Positions 18,164 through 26,678 of a stretch of 64,000 bases of DNA are shown here, one piece after another (within the stretch, counting starts at the first letter, position 1; each line of letters begins with the position of its first letter). Both the position numbers and the translations under genes were made by a program. Below the pieces are notes generated by a model. That model was given only the letters and a program-made list of their open reading frames with translations. It was not told the DNA's origin and ran no database searches. The stretch spans positions 1,364,001 to 1,428,000 of the forward strand of contig NZ_CP180352.1 of the NCBI RefSeq assembly GCF_048007105.1, given 5' to 3'. This stretch comes from Minwuia sp048007105 (GTDB lineage Bacteria > Pseudomonadota > Alphaproteobacteria > Minwuiales > Minwuiaceae).

Positions 18164-20149
18164 CTACTCCAGTTCCAGGATCACGTCGTCGACCGCCAGG
18201 CTGTCGCCGGGGCGGTTGTTGATCTTGGCGACGACGCCGTCGGTCTCGGCGCGGAGCACGTTCTCCATCTTCATCGCCTCGATCACGGCCAGCGGCTGGC
18301 CGGTCTGGACCTCGTCGCCGACCTCGACATGCAACTGCATCAGCGCGCCCGGCATCGGGCAGATCAGCATCTTCGACAGGTCGGCGGCCTCCTTCACCGG
18401 CATCAGCGCGGCGAAGGCGTCGGCCTGCGGGGTGCGGACCTGGAAGGTCAGCGTGGCGCCGTCGAAGGTGAGCAGGTAGCCCTCCTCGGAGGGGCGGATC
18501 ATCATCTCGACCTGGCGGCCGCCGACCATGCCGGTGAAGCGCGGCTGGCCGGGCTTGTAGGCGCTCTCGACCACCAGATGCTCGCCGTCGATGGTGACGT
18601 CGGTGGCGGTGTCGCCGGTGGTGGTGTGCACCTTGTAGTGGTCCTCGCCGCAGCGGACCCGCCAGTCCTGGCCGATCTGGACGACGAAGTGGGGCACCTG
18701 GCCGGTGATCGAGCTGGAGCGGGAGCGCTCGCGCAGATGCGCCACCACGGCGGCGGCGACCATGCGGCGGCGGTTGTCGAGGTCCAGCGGCGCGCCGTGG
18801 AAGCCGTCCGGATATTCCTCGGCGATGAAGTTGGTGGTCAGCCGGCCCTCCCGGAAGCGCGGGTGATTGCAGACCGCGTTCAGGAAGTTGATGTTGTGGT
18901 TGATGCCCTCGATCCGGTAGCCGTTCAGCGCGTCGATCATGCTGTCGATGGCGGCCTGGCGGTTCGGCCCGTAGGTCACCAGCTTGGCGATCATCGGGTC
19001 GTAGAACATGGTGATCTCGGAGCCCTCGATGACGCCGGTGTCGACGCGCACGGCCCCGCTTTCCTTCGGCGGCTGGCAGCGCGAGAGGCGGCCGATCGAC
19101 GGCAGGAAGCCGCGATACGGGTCCTCGGCGTAGATGCGGCTCTCGACCGCCCAGCCGTTCAGCTTGATGTCGTCCTGGGTCAGCGCCAGCTTCTCGCCAT
19201 TGGCGACGCGGATCATCTGCTCCACCAGGTCGATGCCGGTGATCATCTCGGTCACCGGGTGCTCCACCTGCAGGCGGGTGTTCATCTCCAGGAAGTAGAA
19301 GTTGCGGTCCTTGTCGACGATGAACTCGACCGTGCCGGCGGAGCGGTATTCCACCGCGTCGGCCAGAGCCACGGCCTGCTCGCCCATCGCCTTGCGGGTG
19401 GCCACGTCCAGGAAGGGCGAGGGGGCTTCCTCGATCACCTTCTGGTGGCGGCGCTGGATCGAGCATTCGCGCTCGCCGACATACAGGGTCGTGCCCTGGC
19501 CGTCGGCCAGCACCTGGATCTCGATGTGGCGCGGCTCCTCGACGAACTTCTCGATGAAGACGCGGTCGTCGCCGAAGCTGGAGGCGGCCTCGGACTTGGC
19601 CGACTTGAAGCCGTCGCGGGCCTCGGCCTCGTCGAAGGCGACGCGCATGCCCTTGCCGCCGCCGCCGGCGGAGGCCTTGATCATCACCGGATAGCCGATA
19701 TCGGCGGCGATCTTCACCGCCTCCTCCACCGTATCGATCACGTCGGTGTAGCCGGGCACGGTGTTCACGCCGGCCGCCTGGGCCAGCTTCTTCGATTCGA
19801 TCTTGTCGCCCATCGCGGCGATGGCGCGCTGGCCCGGGCCGATGAAGGCGATGCCGGCCTTCTCCAGGGCGGTGTAGAACTTCTGGTTCTCCGACAGGAA
19901 GCCGTAGCCCGGATGCACCGCCTCGGCGCCGGTCTGCTTGCAGGCCTCGATGATCCTGTCGATGACCAGGTAGCTCTCGGAGGCCGCGGCGCCGCCGATA
20001 TGCACCGCCTCGTCCGCCATCTGCATGTGCAGCGCCCCGTCGTCGGCGTCCGAATAGACGGCGACGGTGGCGATGCCCATGCGGCGGGCGGTCTTGATGA
20101 CGCGGCAGGCGATTTCGCCACGGTTGGCGATCAGGATCTTCTTGAACAT
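18164..20149 (-). CDS. pccA: propionyl-CoA carboxylase alpha subunit (biotin carboxylase plus BCCP)
   Basis: 661 residues from ATG 20149 (MFKKILIANRGEIACRV). Carboxylates its own biotin with ATP and bicarbonate, for transfer to propionyl-CoA by PccB (not in this window). Biotin carboxylase domain: ATP-grasp loop KASAGGGGKGMRV, FLEMNTRLQVEHPVTE, ESRIYAEDP. A linking BT domain follows, then the biotinyl domain with the biotin Lys in EAMKMENVL. Length and BT region fit PccA; another acyl-CoA carboxylase (MccA-like) is possible. It would pair functionally with mmsA at 33 kb in propionate/valine catabolism. Confidence 0.92.
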   Translation of the reverse strand: MFKKILIANRGEIACRVIKTARRMGIATVAVYSDADDGALHMQMADEAVHIGGAAASESYLVIDRIIEACKQTGAEAVHPGYGFLSENQKFYTALEKAGIAFIGPGQRAIAAMGDKIESKKLAQAAGVNTVPGYTDVIDTVEEAVKIAADIGYPVMIKASAGGGGKGMRVAFDEAEARDGFKSAKSEAASSFGDDRVFIEKFVEEPRHIEIQVLADGQGTTLYVGERECSIQRRHQKVIEEAPSPFLDVATRKAMGEQAVALADAVEYRSAGTVEFIVDKDRNFYFLEMNTRLQVEHPVTEMITGIDLVEQMIRVANGEKLALTQDDIKLNGWAVESRIYAEDPYRGFLPSIGRLSRCQPPKESGAVRVDTGVIEGSEITMFYDPMIAKLVTYGPNRQAAIDSMIDALNGYRIEGINHNINFLNAVCNHPRFREGRLTTNFIAEEYPDGFHGAPLDLDNRRRMVAAAVVAHLRERSRSSSITGQVPHFVVQIGQDWRVRCGEDHYKVHTTTGDTATDVTIDGEHLVVESAYKPGQPRFTGMVGGRQVEMMIRPSEEGYLLTFDGATLTFQVRTPQADAFAALMPVKEAADLSKMLICPMPGALMQLHVEVGDEVQTGQPLAVIEAMKMENVLRAETDGVVAKINNRPGDSLAVDDVILELE

Positions 20150-20306
20150 GGATTTCCGGTTTCCGCTTCCCTCTTCGTGTTCATCTTCTAAACGTCGCTT
20201 CGTGCCCCGACAACGGCGGAAAAGACCATGACAGCCGCGCGCTTGACCCGGTGCGCTGCTGCGGATACCTCCAGCAGTCGCACCGCCAGACGCCACAGGG
20301 GCCCGC

Positions 20307-20666
20307 ATGTCCGACAGCTACAGGATCTTCATCCGCGATCTGGTGCTCGCCATGGAGATCGGGATTCACCCCCATGAGAAGGGCCGCAAGCAGCGGGTGC
20401 GCATCAATCTGGTGGCCGAAACCCTGCGCGATCCGGACGAAGAGGGCATCCACGGCGTGGTTTCCTACGAGGACCTGCTGGACGGGGTCAAGGAAATCGC
20501 CGGGCGCGGCCACATCGATCTGGTCGAGATCTTCGCCGACCGCATCATCGACATGGTTCTCGAATACCGCCGGGTGCTGGACGTGAACGTGCGCATCGAG
20601 AAGCTGGACGTCTTCGGCGACGCGGAAAGCGTCGGCGTGGAGATGAGCCGCGCCCGTGTCGTCTGA
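20307..20666 (+). CDS. folB: dihydroneopterin aldolase
   Basis: 119 residues, the family's length. Acts in folate synthesis, converting 7,8-dihydroneopterin to 6-hydroxymethyl-dihydropterin. Family marks are FIRDLVLAMEIGIHPHEKGRKQ, the Glu/Tyr region VVSYEDLLDGV, and a C-terminal Lys in VRIEKLDVF. It overlaps ccmA by 11 bp and so may be transcribed with the ccm genes. Confidence 0.93.
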   Translation: MSDSYRIFIRDLVLAMEIGIHPHEKGRKQRVRINLVAETLRDPDEEGIHGVVSYEDLLDGVKEIAGRGHIDLVEIFADRIIDMVLEYRRVLDVNVRIEKLDVFGDAESVGVEMSRARVV

Positions 20667-21330
20667 CGCGCCGGTCCTGGAGGGGGAAGGGCTCGCCGCC
20701 ATGCGGGGCGAGCGGCTGATCTTCGCCGATGTCGATTTCCGTGCGGGGCCGGGCGAACTTCTGACGCTGACCGGGCGCAACGGCGCGGGCAAGTCCACCC
20801 TGATGCGCATGATCGCCGGGCTGGTGAGGCCCTTCGCCGGGGAGGTGCGCTGGCGCGGCGAGCGGACGCTCTCCGACCGCGACGCCTTTTCCGCCGAATT
20901 CGTCTATTCCGGCCATCAGGACGGGCTGAAGACCGCGCTGACCGCCGCGGGCAATCTGGACCTCTGGGCCGGGCTGACCGGCGCGGGCCGCGACCGCGTC
21001 GCGCCGGCGCTGGAGCGGTTCGGGATCGCCGATCTGGCCGATCTGCCCGTGGGCTACATGTCGGCCGGACAGCGCCGGCGCGTCGCGCTGGGCCGCCTGC
21101 TGCTCGGCGGCCAGCCGCTCTGGCTGCTGGACGAGCCGCTGACCGCCATCGACCGCGCCACCGTCGACGTGCTCGGCGGCGTCATGCGGGAACATCTGGA
21201 CGCCGGCGGCCTGATCGTCGCCGCCACCCATGCGCCCCTGCCCGGCGTGGAGGGGCAGGTGCTTGAGATCACACCGCCCGAGCTGCAGCCGGACTGGTTC
21301 GACGACGATGACGCGTTCGAGGCGGTCTGA
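20656..21330 (+). CDS. ccmA: heme exporter ATP-binding protein CcmA
   Basis: 224 residues, GTG start inside the end of folB. ABC ATPase of the CcmABCD complex, which releases holo-CcmE. Walker A TGRNGAGKSTL, signature MSAGQRRRVALGRLLL, Walker B LWLLDEPLTAID. Short single-domain form, as expected. First gene of the nine-gene ccm operon. Confidence 0.95.
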   Translation: MSSDAPVLEGEGLAAMRGERLIFADVDFRAGPGELLTLTGRNGAGKSTLMRMIAGLVRPFAGEVRWRGERTLSDRDAFSAEFVYSGHQDGLKTALTAAGNLDLWAGLTGAGRDRVAPALERFGIADLADLPVGYMSAGQRRRVALGRLLLGGQPLWLLDEPLTAIDRATVDVLGGVMREHLDAGGLIVAATHAPLPGVEGQVLEITPPELQPDWFDDDDAFEAV

Positions 21331-21333
21331 GCG

Positions 21334-22002
21334 ATGCTGACGGTCTTCTTCCGCATCGTCGGACGCGATCTGCTGCTGGCGCGCAAGCAGGGCGGCGGCA
21401 GCCTGCTGGTCATCGCCTTCTTCGTCATGGTCATCATGCTGTTCCCGCTCGGCGTCGGGCCGGCGCCCGAAGTGCTGGAGCGGATCTCGTCCGGCACGAT
21501 CTGGGTCGCGGCCCTGCTGGCGGTGCTGCTGTCGCTGGACCGGTTGTTCCAGGCCGATCTGGAGGACGGCAGCCTGGACCAGCTGGCGCTGCTGCCCGTG
21601 CCGCTGGCCGTCGTCGTGCTGGGCAAGGTGGCGGCGCACTGGCTGACCACGGGCCTGCCGCTGATTCTCGCGGCGCCGGTGCTGGCGGTGCTGATGCAGA
21701 TGCCGTTCGAGGGATTCGGCACGCTGGTGCTTTCCATGGCGCTCGGCACGCCGACGCTCAGCCTGATCGGGGCCATCGGCGCGGCGCTGACCGTCGGCAT
21801 CCGCCGCGGCGGGGTGCTGCTCACCCTGATCGTGACGCCGCTCTACATTCCGGTGCTGATCTTCGGCGTCGGCGCGATCGAGGCGACGCTGCAGGGTTTC
21901 AGCCCGCTACCACACCTCATGTTCCTCGCCGCCATCCTGTCTGGCGCGATCGTGATGGCCCCGATCGCCGCAGGATGGGCGCTAAGGCTTGCGCTCGATT
22001 GA
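21334..22002 (+). CDS. ccmB: heme exporter membrane protein CcmB
   Basis: 222 residues, six hydrophobic helices. Starts three bases after the ccmA stop. Motifs IVGRDLLLARKQGG, RLFQADLEDGSLDQLALLP and TGLPLILAAPVLAVLMQMP are typical of CcmB. Membrane partner of CcmA in the ABC-type complex. A 78-bp gap separates it from ccmC. Confidence 0.94.
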   Translation: MLTVFFRIVGRDLLLARKQGGGSLLVIAFFVMVIMLFPLGVGPAPEVLERISSGTIWVAALLAVLLSLDRLFQADLEDGSLDQLALLPVPLAVVVLGKVAAHWLTTGLPLILAAPVLAVLMQMPFEGFGTLVLSMALGTPTLSLIGAIGAALTVGIRRGGVLLTLIVTPLYIPVLIFGVGAIEATLQGFSPLPHLMFLAAILSGAIVMAPIAAGWALRLALD

Positions 22003-22086
22003 TAATTATAGTGAATCCGGAGAGTGGAAACGGCTGAGACGCCGGTCACTTCCGGCGCCGGCTTCCCGGACTAGATAAGGGTGCAG

Positions 22087-22830
22087 ATGCACAGGTTCGC
22101 CAATCCGACACGTTTCCTGAGACTGACCTCGGCGGTGCTGCCGTTCGCCGTGGTGATCGCCGCCGTCTGTATCGGGACGGGGCTGGTCTGGGGACTCGTC
22201 TTCGCGCCGCCGGACTATCAGCAGGGCGATACCGTCCGGATCATGTTCATTCACGTGCCCTCGGCGATGATGAGCCAGGGCATCTACATGGGCATGGCGA
22301 TCTCCAGTGCCATCGCGCTGATCTGGAAGCACGCCGTCGCCGACATGATCGCCAAGGCCTCCGCGCCCATCGGCGCGACCTTCTGCTTCCTTTGTCTCCT
22401 GACCGGCTCGCTCTGGGGCAAGCCGATGTGGGGCACCTGGTGGGTCTGGGACGCCCGGCTGACCTCGGTGCTGATCCAGTTCTTCATCTATATCGGCTAC
22501 ATGGCGCTCTGGCAGGCGTTCGAGGACGAGGCCAAGGCCGCCATCGCCGCCGCCATCCTCGCCATCGTCGGCGTGGTGATGGTGCCGATCATCCGTTTCT
22601 CGGTGGACTGGTGGAACACGCTGCATCAGGGGGCGACGCTGATCACCATGGAGGGGCCGAAGGTCGACAACTCCATGCTGTGGCCGTTGCTGCTGATGAT
22701 CGTCGGGTTCTTCGCGTATTATGTCGTCGTTCTTATCTACCGCGTACGGGGTGAGATTCACGCCCGCCGCAGCCGCATGATGCGTATGGCCCAGGCCAGC
22801 CGTCACGCGGCCATGCAGCCGGCGGAATGA
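22087..22830 (+). CDS. ccmC: heme handling protein CcmC
   Basis: 247 residues, six transmembrane helices. Holds and delivers heme to CcmE. The tryptophan-rich WWD motif GTWWVWDARLTS is present, as are His residues in the flanking loops (MFIHVPSAMMS and NTLHQGATL). The start is ATG 22087; GTG 22081 is in frame just upstream. Confidence 0.96.
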   Translation: MHRFANPTRFLRLTSAVLPFAVVIAAVCIGTGLVWGLVFAPPDYQQGDTVRIMFIHVPSAMMSQGIYMGMAISSAIALIWKHAVADMIAKASAPIGATFCFLCLLTGSLWGKPMWGTWWVWDARLTSVLIQFFIYIGYMALWQAFEDEAKAAIAAAILAIVGVVMVPIIRFSVDWWNTLHQGATLITMEGPKVDNSMLWPLLLMIVGFFAYYVVVLIYRVRGEIHARRSRMMRMAQASRHAAMQPAE

Positions 22831-22843
22831 GACGGAGGCCGCA

Positions 22844-23029
22844 ATGATCGAGTTTCTGAGCATGGGCGGATATGCCAGCTACATCTGGTCGTCCTATGGC
22901 GCCGTGTCGCTGGCGATGATCGTCCTGCTGGTTCTGAGCGTACGCGGAGCGAGGAAGATGGAACGGGAGGCGAGCGCGCTGCAGGCGCTCAGCCCGCGCC
23001 GGCGCCGCCGTCAGGGAGATGAGGCATGA
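22844..23029 (+). CDS. ccmD: heme exporter small protein CcmD
   Basis: 61 residues with one transmembrane helix (YGAVSLAMIVLLVLSV) and a basic cytoplasmic tail, as in CcmD. It links CcmABC with CcmE. The stop overlaps the ccmE start by four bases (ATGA). Confidence 0.92.
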   Translation: MIEFLSMGGYASYIWSSYGAVSLAMIVLLVLSVRGARKMEREASALQALSPRRRRRQGDEA

Positions 23030-23505
23030 GCAAGGGTCTCGGCAGAATGAAGCCGAAGCGTCAGCGCCTGGTTCTGGTGCTGCTGGGTCTGCTGTTCATC
23101 GGAGGGGCGGTGGCGTTCTCGCTGACCGCGCTGAACGAGGAACTGGACGTGTTCCGCAGCCCGAGCCAGGTGGCCGAGGACGGCTTCGAGGAAGGCAAGC
23201 GGTTCCGCGTCGGCGGCATCGTCGAGGATGGTTCGATCCGGAAGGCGGGCATCGTCACCATCTTCTCCATTACCGACGGCGAGCATTCGCTGGAGGTGTC
23301 CTACAACAAGATCCTGCCGGACCTGTTCCGCCACTGCCAGGGCGTGATTGCGCTCGGCCAGCTGAACGGGCAGGGCCAGTTCGTCGCCCAGGAAGTGCTC
23401 GCCAAGCATGACGAGAACTACATGCCGCCCGAGATCGCGGCGACCGTTAAGGGCGTCGGCAACTGCGAGGGCAAGATCCAGATGAGCGCGGCGGAGCAGG
23501 GCTGA
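23026..23505 (+). CDS. ccmE: periplasmic heme chaperone CcmE
   Basis: 159 residues: a membrane anchor (RLVLVLLGLLFIGGAVAF) and a beta-barrel domain. The covalent heme site is intact, with H128 and Y132 in LAKHDENYMPPE. The stop overlaps the ccmF start by one base. Confidence 0.96.
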   Translation: MSKGLGRMKPKRQRLVLVLLGLLFIGGAVAFSLTALNEELDVFRSPSQVAEDGFEEGKRFRVGGIVEDGSIRKAGIVTIFSITDGEHSLEVSYNKILPDLFRHCQGVIALGQLNGQGQFVAQEVLAKHDENYMPPEIAATVKGVGNCEGKIQMSAAEQG

Positions 23506-25495
23506 TGGCACCGGAACTCGGTCAGTACGCCCTCATCCTCGCTATCGTCATTGCGGCGGTGCAGGCGATCGTGCCGCAGATCGGCGCTGCGCGGCGCGAC
23601 GCTGCGTGGATGGCCATCGCCACGCCCGCGGCGCAGGCCCAGTTCTGGCTGGTCCTGTTCTCCTTCATCTGCCTGACGGTCAGCTTCGTCACCTCGGACT
23701 TCTCGGTAACGACGGTCGCGACCAACAGCCATTCGCTGAAGCCGCTGATCTACAAGTTCTCCGGCGTCTGGGGGAACCATGAGGGCTCGCTGCTGCTCTG
23801 GATCCTGATCCTGACGCTGTTCGGCGCCGCGGTCGCCTGGTTCGGCGACAACCTGCCGCCGACGCTCAAGGCGCGCGTGCTGTCGGTGCAGGCGATGATC
23901 GGCCTGGGCTTCCTCGCCTTCATCCTGTTCACCTCCAATCCCTTCGACCGGCTCAGCCCGGCGCCGCTGGAAGGGCAGGGCCTGAACCCGCTGCTGCAGG
24001 ACCCGGCGCTGGCGATCCATCCGCCGTTCCTGTATCTCGGCTATGTCGGCCTGTCGGTCGCCTTCAGCTTCGCCGTCGCCGCCCTGATCGAGGGCCGTGT
24101 CGATCCGGCCTGGGCCCGCTGGGTCCGTCCCTGGACTCTGGCCGCATGGATGTTCCTCACCATCGGCATCGCGCTGGGCAGCTACTGGGCCTATTACGAG
24201 CTCGGCTGGGGCGGCTGGTGGTTCTGGGACCCGGTCGAGAACGCGTCCTTCATGCCCTGGCTTGCCGCGACAGCGCTGCTGCACTCCTCGATCGTCGTGG
24301 AGAAGCGCGACGCCCTGAAAAGCTGGACCGTGCTGCTCGCCATCATGGCCTTTTCGCTCTCACTGCTGGGCACCTTCCTGGTCCGCTCGGGCGTGCTGAA
24401 CTCCGTGCACGCCTTCGCCACAGACCCGGCGCGCGGTGTCTTCATCCTGGCCTTCCTCGGCGTCGTGGTAGGCGGATCGCTGGCGCTCTACGCCTTCCGT
24501 GCGCCCATGCTGAAGGGCGGCGGCATGTTCCAGCCGGTGAGCCGCGAGGGCACGCTGGTGCTGAACAACCTGCTGCTGACGACGGCCTGCCTGGTGGTGC
24601 TGCTTGGCACGCTCTACCCGCTGTTCCTGGACGCCGTCTCCGGCGAGAAGATCTCCGTCGGCCCGCCCTACTTCAACGCGGTCTTCGTGCCGCTGATGAC
24701 GCCGCTGGTGGCGGCGCTGGCCATCGGCCCGATGATGGCCTGGAAGCGCGGTGACGCAATGGGCGTGCTGGCGCGGCTGAAATACGTTGCCGGGCTGACC
24801 TTCGTCGCCGCCCTGGTGACGCTCTACTTCGCCTTCGACGTCTCGCTGCTGGCCGTGCTCGGCATGATCCTGGTTGTCTGGCTGGGCCTGGGCGCGCTCT
24901 GGGAAGTCGCCGAGCGCATCCGTCTGTTCCGCGGCAGCCCGCTGGACAGCTGGCGCCGCGCCCGCGGCCTGCCACGCGCCAGCTTCGGCATGACGGTTGC
25001 CCATCTCGGCGTCGCGCTCATGGTTCTCGGCATCACCGCGTCCGAGACCTGGCAGGAAGAGAAGCAGCTGATCATGCGCCCCGGGGACACCGAACAGGTC
25101 GGCGGCTTCGATCTGACCTTCGTGGGCGCGCGCGAGGTGCCGGGGCCGAACTACACGGCCCATGCCGGCGCCTTCGTGGTCATGCGGGAGGGCCGCCGGT
25201 CACGACATTGCATCCGGAGGCGCGGACCTTCAACTCGCCGCCGATGGAGACCACCGAGGCCGCGATCCGCACGACTTTCGCCGGCGATCTCTACACCGTT
25301 GTCGGCGAACCCGACGGTCTGGGCGGCTACGCCGTGCGGCTCTACTACAAACCGCTGGTGGTCTGGATCTGGCTGGGCACGCTGTTCATGGCCATCGGCG
25401 GAATCATTTCGCTGAGCGACCGCCGTCACCGCATCGGCGCCCCCGCGCGGCGCTCGGCTTCGTCCGCCGCATTGCCCGCGGGCGCAGGAGACTGA
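23505..25495 (+). CDS. ccmF: heme lyase CcmF, frameshifted near the 3' end
   Basis: Membrane heme lyase that joins heme to apocytochrome c. About 560 residues read normally, including the WWD motif GGWWFWDPVENASFMPW and the His residues of the heme site. At about 25,190-25,200 the frame is lost and the remaining read is Arg/Pro-rich nonsense ending at 25,415. The correct continuation (TLHPEARTFNSPPMETTEAA, then a last membrane helix VVWIWLGTLFMAIGG) runs in the next frame to 25,495. One base is missing in GGCCGCCGGT. Repaired length about 663, normal for CcmF. Downstream genes are intact, so a sequencing indel is as likely as a real lesion. Confidence 0.9.
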
Positions 25496-25497
25496 TC

Positions 25498-26076
25498 ATG
25501 ACCGACGCTACCGAAGAACAGCCGCAGCGGGGCGGCAGCGCCCTGCGCTGGCTCTGGGCCATCGTGCCGGTCGGCGTCTTCGCCGTGATCGGCTTCTTCC
25601 TCTACCAGGGTCTGTCGCTGAACCCGCAGTCCATCCCGTCTGTGCTGATCGACAAGCCGGCGCCCGAGTTCGAGCTGCCGCCGCTGCCCGGCAAGGGGTC
25701 GGAAGGCTTCGCGAGGAGCGACCTGACCGGCGAGCCGAAGCTGGTCAACGTTTTCGCCAGCTGGTGCGTCGCCTGCCGCGTCGAGCATCCACTGCTGATG
25801 GAGATGCAGAAGCAGGGCGTGGTGCCGATCTATGGCCTGAACTACAAGGACGCGCCCGCCGAGGCCGTCGGCTGGCTCAACCGCTTCGGCGATCCCTATG
25901 ACCGGATCGGCATGGACCGGAACGGCCGCGTCGGCATCGACTTCGGCGTCTACGGCGTCCCCGAGACCTTTGTCATCGACGGCAACGGCACCATCGTCCA
26001 CAAGGTCATCGGTCCCATCACGCCGCAGATCCTGAAGGACGAACTGATGCCGCTGCTGGCGGAGCTCCGGAAGTGA
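25498..26076 (+). CDS. ccmG: thiol-disulfide oxidoreductase CcmG/DsbE
   Basis: 192 residues: one membrane anchor, then a thioredoxin fold. Active site WCVAC (C90, C93) and the cis-Pro loop GVYGVPETFVID. Reduces apocytochrome c cysteines. The ATG at 25498 lies two bases after the repaired ccmF stop, which supports the frameshift interpretation of ccmF. Confidence 0.94.
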   Translation: MTDATEEQPQRGGSALRWLWAIVPVGVFAVIGFFLYQGLSLNPQSIPSVLIDKPAPEFELPPLPGKGSEGFARSDLTGEPKLVNVFASWCVACRVEHPLLMEMQKQGVVPIYGLNYKDAPAEAVGWLNRFGDPYDRIGMDRNGRVGIDFGVYGVPETFVIDGNGTIVHKVIGPITPQILKDELMPLLAELRK

Positions 26077-26672
26077 GGATGCCGTTTCTTCAGCGTCATG
26101 CCGGCCCGCGAGCCGGCATCCGGTCAATCGTCAGTCTTGCGGCGAAGCCGCTCCGGACCCCGGCTCAAGGCCGGGGTGACGGCATTGTCCTGGCCGCGCT
26201 CGTGGCGCTGCTCCTTGTGCTCGCCCTTCCCGCCCATGCGATCTTCACCGAGAAACCGCTGGAGGATCCGCAGAAGGAAGCGCGGGCGCAGGAGCTGATG
26301 AAGGAACTGCGCTGCCTCGTCTGCCAGAACCAGGCGATCAGCGAGAGCAACGCGCCGCTCGCCCGCGACCTGCGTGTGGTTTTGCGCGAACGGCTTGCCG
26401 CCGGCGACACCGATGCCGAGGCGATGGATTTCATGGTGCAGCGTTTCGGCGACTGGGTGCTGCTCGACCCGCCCTTCAAGGCCAAGACGCTGCTGCTCTG
26501 GCTGGGTCCGCTGCTGATCCTGATCCCGGGCGCCGTCATCGCCTTCTTCTACCTCCGCCGGCGTCAGCCGCGTCTGGCGACCGCCGGCGGCGCAGCCCCG
26601 GGCGGTGGCCCGCGTGCTCTGGATGACGCCGAGCGGCAGGAACTGCAGCGCGCCCTCTCCGAACGGGAATAG
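26073..26672 (+). CDS. ccmH: cytochrome c maturation protein CcmH/CycL with repeat-derived leader
   Basis: 199 residues. Thiol protein acting with CcmF and CcmG; redox motif LRCLVCQNQ (C81, C84) and a C-terminal membrane helix are intact. The N-terminus is unusual: about 30 residues (HAGPRAGIRSIVSLAAKPLR and onward) precede the signal peptide LAALVALLLVLALPAHA, and they are encoded by a palindromic repeat (26095-26180). GTG 26073 has GGAG eight bases upstream; ATG 26079 is the alternative. No good start lies after the repeat except an internal GTG at about 26202 that shortens the signal peptide. Confidence 0.9.
   Translation: MRMPFLQRHAGPRAGIRSIVSLAAKPLRTPAQGRGDGIVLAALVALLLVLALPAHAIFTEKPLEDPQKEARAQELMKELRCLVCQNQAISESNAPLARDLRVVLRERLAAGDTDAEAMDFMVQRFGDWVLLDPPFKAKTLLLWLGPLLILIPGAVIAFFYLRRRQPRLATAGGAAPGGGPRALDDAERQELQRALSERE
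26095..26180. repeat. REP-like palindromic element inside the ccmH leader
   Basis: Two palindromes: ATGCCGGC (26098-26105) with GCCGGCAT (26112-26119), and ACCCCGGC (26157-26164) with GCCGGGGT (26170-26177) around a TCAAG loop. The outer ends are GTCA and TGAC. The second palindrome belongs to the same family as 31182-31202. The element keeps the ccmH frame open and is translated, comparable in principle to Rickettsia palindromic elements. Confidence 0.75.
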
Positions 26673-26678
26673 ACCCTC

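Noticed and set aside
18158..20191. 677-codon open frame opposite pccA
   Set aside because: Low-complexity His/Leu/Asp-rich translation, typical of the antisense of a GC-rich gene; pccA itself is unambiguous.
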